A stretch of 6,859 bases of DNA from JACOTV01 sp964445135 (lineage in GTDB: Bacteria; Patescibacteriota; Microgenomatia; UBA1406; GWC2-37-13), in the NCBI GenBank assembly GCA_964445135.1, contig CAYUJW010000049.1:1-6859 (forward strand), given 5' to 3'. The position numbers were made by a program, and so were the translations under genes. The notes beneath the pieces are model-generated. The model searched no databases, was not told the DNA's origin, and was given only the letters and a program-made list of their open reading frames with translations. Of the stretch, positions 5,630 through 6,859 are shown in pieces; the stretch's first letter is position 1; each line of letters opens with the position of its first letter.

Positions 5630-5683
5630 ATTTTAGGTTGTGTGGGGGTGGCACAATGCTTCTATTTCTGCAATACTAATGGG

Positions 5684-6808
5684 ATGAAAAAAATCGCAAT
5701 TATTGGAGTGTTGTGTATGAGTCTTGCGGTGGGGGTGTTTATCGGGTACGCGCTCATGTATCCACGACATCTTCGCACATGGGCAAGTCAGTTTGGCAAC
5801 GCTACGCAACAAGCGCCCGAGTCAACAAAATCTGCGACAATTGCGCATACTCCCACAAAAATGCAGAGCATATTTATTCCTTATTGGCAGCTTGGTGCAT
5901 GGCTCAATCCTACCTGGCTTGATGGAGATCAGGCAGCTAAACGCTACATATACTTTGCGATTCCGACCAGCAAATTTGGCATTGATCAAGACAGTGATGC
6001 CGGCAGCGCGCATGTTGATGATTTTCTTAATCAAGTGCCAAGTGGGGCGAAAAAAGAGCTGGTTGTTAGCATGACGAGTCCCGATGTAAATTATGAGATA
6101 TTTGATTCTGAAGAGGCACAGACAACAATCATCGAGCAAAGCGTAAGTATGGCGCGTGAAAAAGGTTTTGATGGAGTCATTCTTGACTTGGAAATGCCAC
6201 CACTCTTAAGTGACCAAGTGCCCGAACATATTCTTCGTTTTACCACAGAGTTTTCAAAAGGGGCGCGCCAAGCGGGATTAAAATTTTCAATTATTTTGTT
6301 TGGAGATTCATTTTATCGGGCACGTCCATTTAAGGTTCGCGAACTTGGGGCGCTTGCTGATGAGGTGTATATCATGGCATATGACTTTCATAAACCAAAT
6401 GGAACGCCCGGCCCTAACTTTCCATTTGAAGCCGGGCGTGACTATTCATATGATTTCCAGCGTATGGTTACTGATTTTTCAGTTGTCATACCAAAAGAAA
6501 AACTCACCGTCATCTATGGGATGTATGGATATGATTGGGTGGTCGATATTGAAAAGAGGCCGCTTCGTGCAGCGAGTGTGCTTACAAATCGAGAAATAGC
6601 AGATTTATACGAATCAAGGTGCGCGGCACTTAATTGTGTTATTACCAGACATCCTCAAACAAAAGAAGAAGTGATAGAGTTTGTCGATGAAGACTCGGCA
6701 TATCATATTATTTGGCATGATGATGCAGAATCTGTGGCACGAAAGACAAACTATCTCAATAGTCAGGGAATTAGCTCAGTCGCGTACTGGGCATATGGGT
6801 ATTATTGA
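5684..6808 (+). CDS. Membrane-anchored GH18-type glycoside hydrolase (YaaH/spore-lysin-like), 374 aa
   Basis: The N-terminus (MKK plus a hydrophobic stretch 4-25) is a signal anchor or signal peptide, followed by a Thr/Ser/Gln-rich linker to about 60. Residues 60-374 follow the GH18 TIM-barrel order: first strand IFIPYW (63-68); ELVVSMT (125-131); the active-site strand GFDGVILDLE (161-170) with D163, D168 and catalytic-acid position E170; LKFSIILFG (199-207); VYIMAYDFH (228-236) with the Met-x-Tyr-Asp motif; LTVIYGMYGYDW (274-285); AYHIIWHDDAESVARK; and the closing tryptophan strand VAYWAYG (369 is W). Relatives cleave chitin or peptidoglycan glycans, so extracellular cell-wall or glycan cleavage is likely; the substrate is not shown. 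The middle Asp of DxxDxDxE is Ile here. The ATG at 5684 is preferred over an in-frame TTG at 5546, which lies in the divergent gene's -35 box and before this gene's own promoter. The stop is TGA followed at once by TAG. Confidence 0.88.
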   Translation: MKKIAIIGVLCMSLAVGVFIGYALMYPRHLRTWASQFGNATQQAPESTKSATIAHTPTKMQSIFIPYWQLGAWLNPTWLDGDQAAKRYIYFAIPTSKFGIDQDSDAGSAHVDDFLNQVPSGAKKELVVSMTSPDVNYEIFDSEEAQTTIIEQSVSMAREKGFDGVILDLEMPPLLSDQVPEHILRFTTEFSKGARQAGLKFSIILFGDSFYRARPFKVRELGALADEVYIMAYDFHKPNGTPGPNFPFEAGRDYSYDFQRMVTDFSVVIPKEKLTVIYGMYGYDWVVDIEKRPLRAASVLTNREIADLYESRCAALNCVITRHPQTKEEVIEFVDEDSAYHIIWHDDAESVARKTNYLNSQGISSVAYWAYGYY

Positions 6809-6859
6809 TAGTTGATAGTTGATAGTTGATAGTTGATAGTTGATAGTTGATAGTTGATA
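6805..6859 (+). repeat. TTGATAG heptanucleotide tandem repeat, runs off the right edge
   Basis: Seven complete identical copies of TTGATAG plus six bases of an eighth fill 55 bp to the end of the window without a mismatch. The first unit contains the TGA stop of the GH18-type gene. Because seven is not a multiple of three, the array places TGA and TAG in every plus-strand frame. Full length is unknown. Perfect identity suggests recent expansion by slippage. Confidence 0.95.

Noticed and set aside
5650..5664. Sigma-54 like TGGCAC element upstream of the GH18-type gene
   Set aside because: The matching -12 element is absent: the expected TTGC reads TTCT. No sigma-54 activator is seen, and a good sigma-70 type promoter lies just upstream.
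5546..5683. 46-residue N-terminal extension of the GH18-type protein from a TTG start
   Set aside because: The extension would begin inside the divergent -35 box, before the gene's own -10 box, and would bury the signal-anchor MKK start in the middle of the chain.
6805..6859. CRISPR array
   Set aside because: The units are 7 bp, directly adjacent and have no spacers, so this is a simple tandem repeat.

Overview
The window looks like chromosomal DNA from an uncultivated bacterium of the Patescibacteria/CPR type. This is an inference, resting on compact gene spacing, almost no Shine-Dalgarno sequences, several short orphan proteins, a DUF1653 gene and an unusual domain fusion. TAA, TAG and TGA all end genes here, so there is no sign of the TGA-as-glycine code of Gracilibacteria/SR1. 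No tRNA, rRNA, CRISPR array, transposase or phage gene was seen.

Layout. Positions 1-1028 (minus) hold the first two thirds of an ABC-F ribosome-associated ATPase, cut by the left edge. A 188-bp divergent spacer follows, with a promoter for each direction and two palindromes. A 155-aa protein of unknown function reads right (1217-1684). It converges on a minus-strand operon of three genes: a nucleotidyltransferase-like protein (3596-4504), a HAD phosphatase fused to a CDP-alcohol phosphotransferase-like domain (1949-3562), and a DUF1653 protein (1713-1952) coupled to it by an ATGA overlap. Upstream on the minus strand lie a small single-pass membrane protein (4595-4846) and a secreted coiled-coil protein with four cysteines (4878-5513). 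Divergent from these is a membrane-anchored GH18-type glycosidase (5684-6808). Its stop codon lies inside a heptanucleotide tandem repeat that runs off the right edge.

How the genes may work together. The three-gene operon combines a possible nucleotidyl-transfer enzyme, a phosphatase and a CDP-alcohol phosphotransferase signature. That suggests a small pathway making or remodelling a phosphodiester or polar head group; the substrate cannot be read from the sequence. The membrane protein, secreted protein and glycosidase all face the cell envelope and share a neighbourhood, but no functional link is proven.

The most notable observations are: (1) the HAD/CDP-alcohol phosphotransferase fusion, which keeps every residue of the catalytic signature but lacks the hydrophobic segments expected of this membrane enzyme family; (2) repeated placement of -10 boxes 6-12 nt before start codons, pointing to leaderless mRNAs; (3) the TTGATAG heptad array beginning within a stop codon, with a short degenerate copy immediately after another gene's stop.
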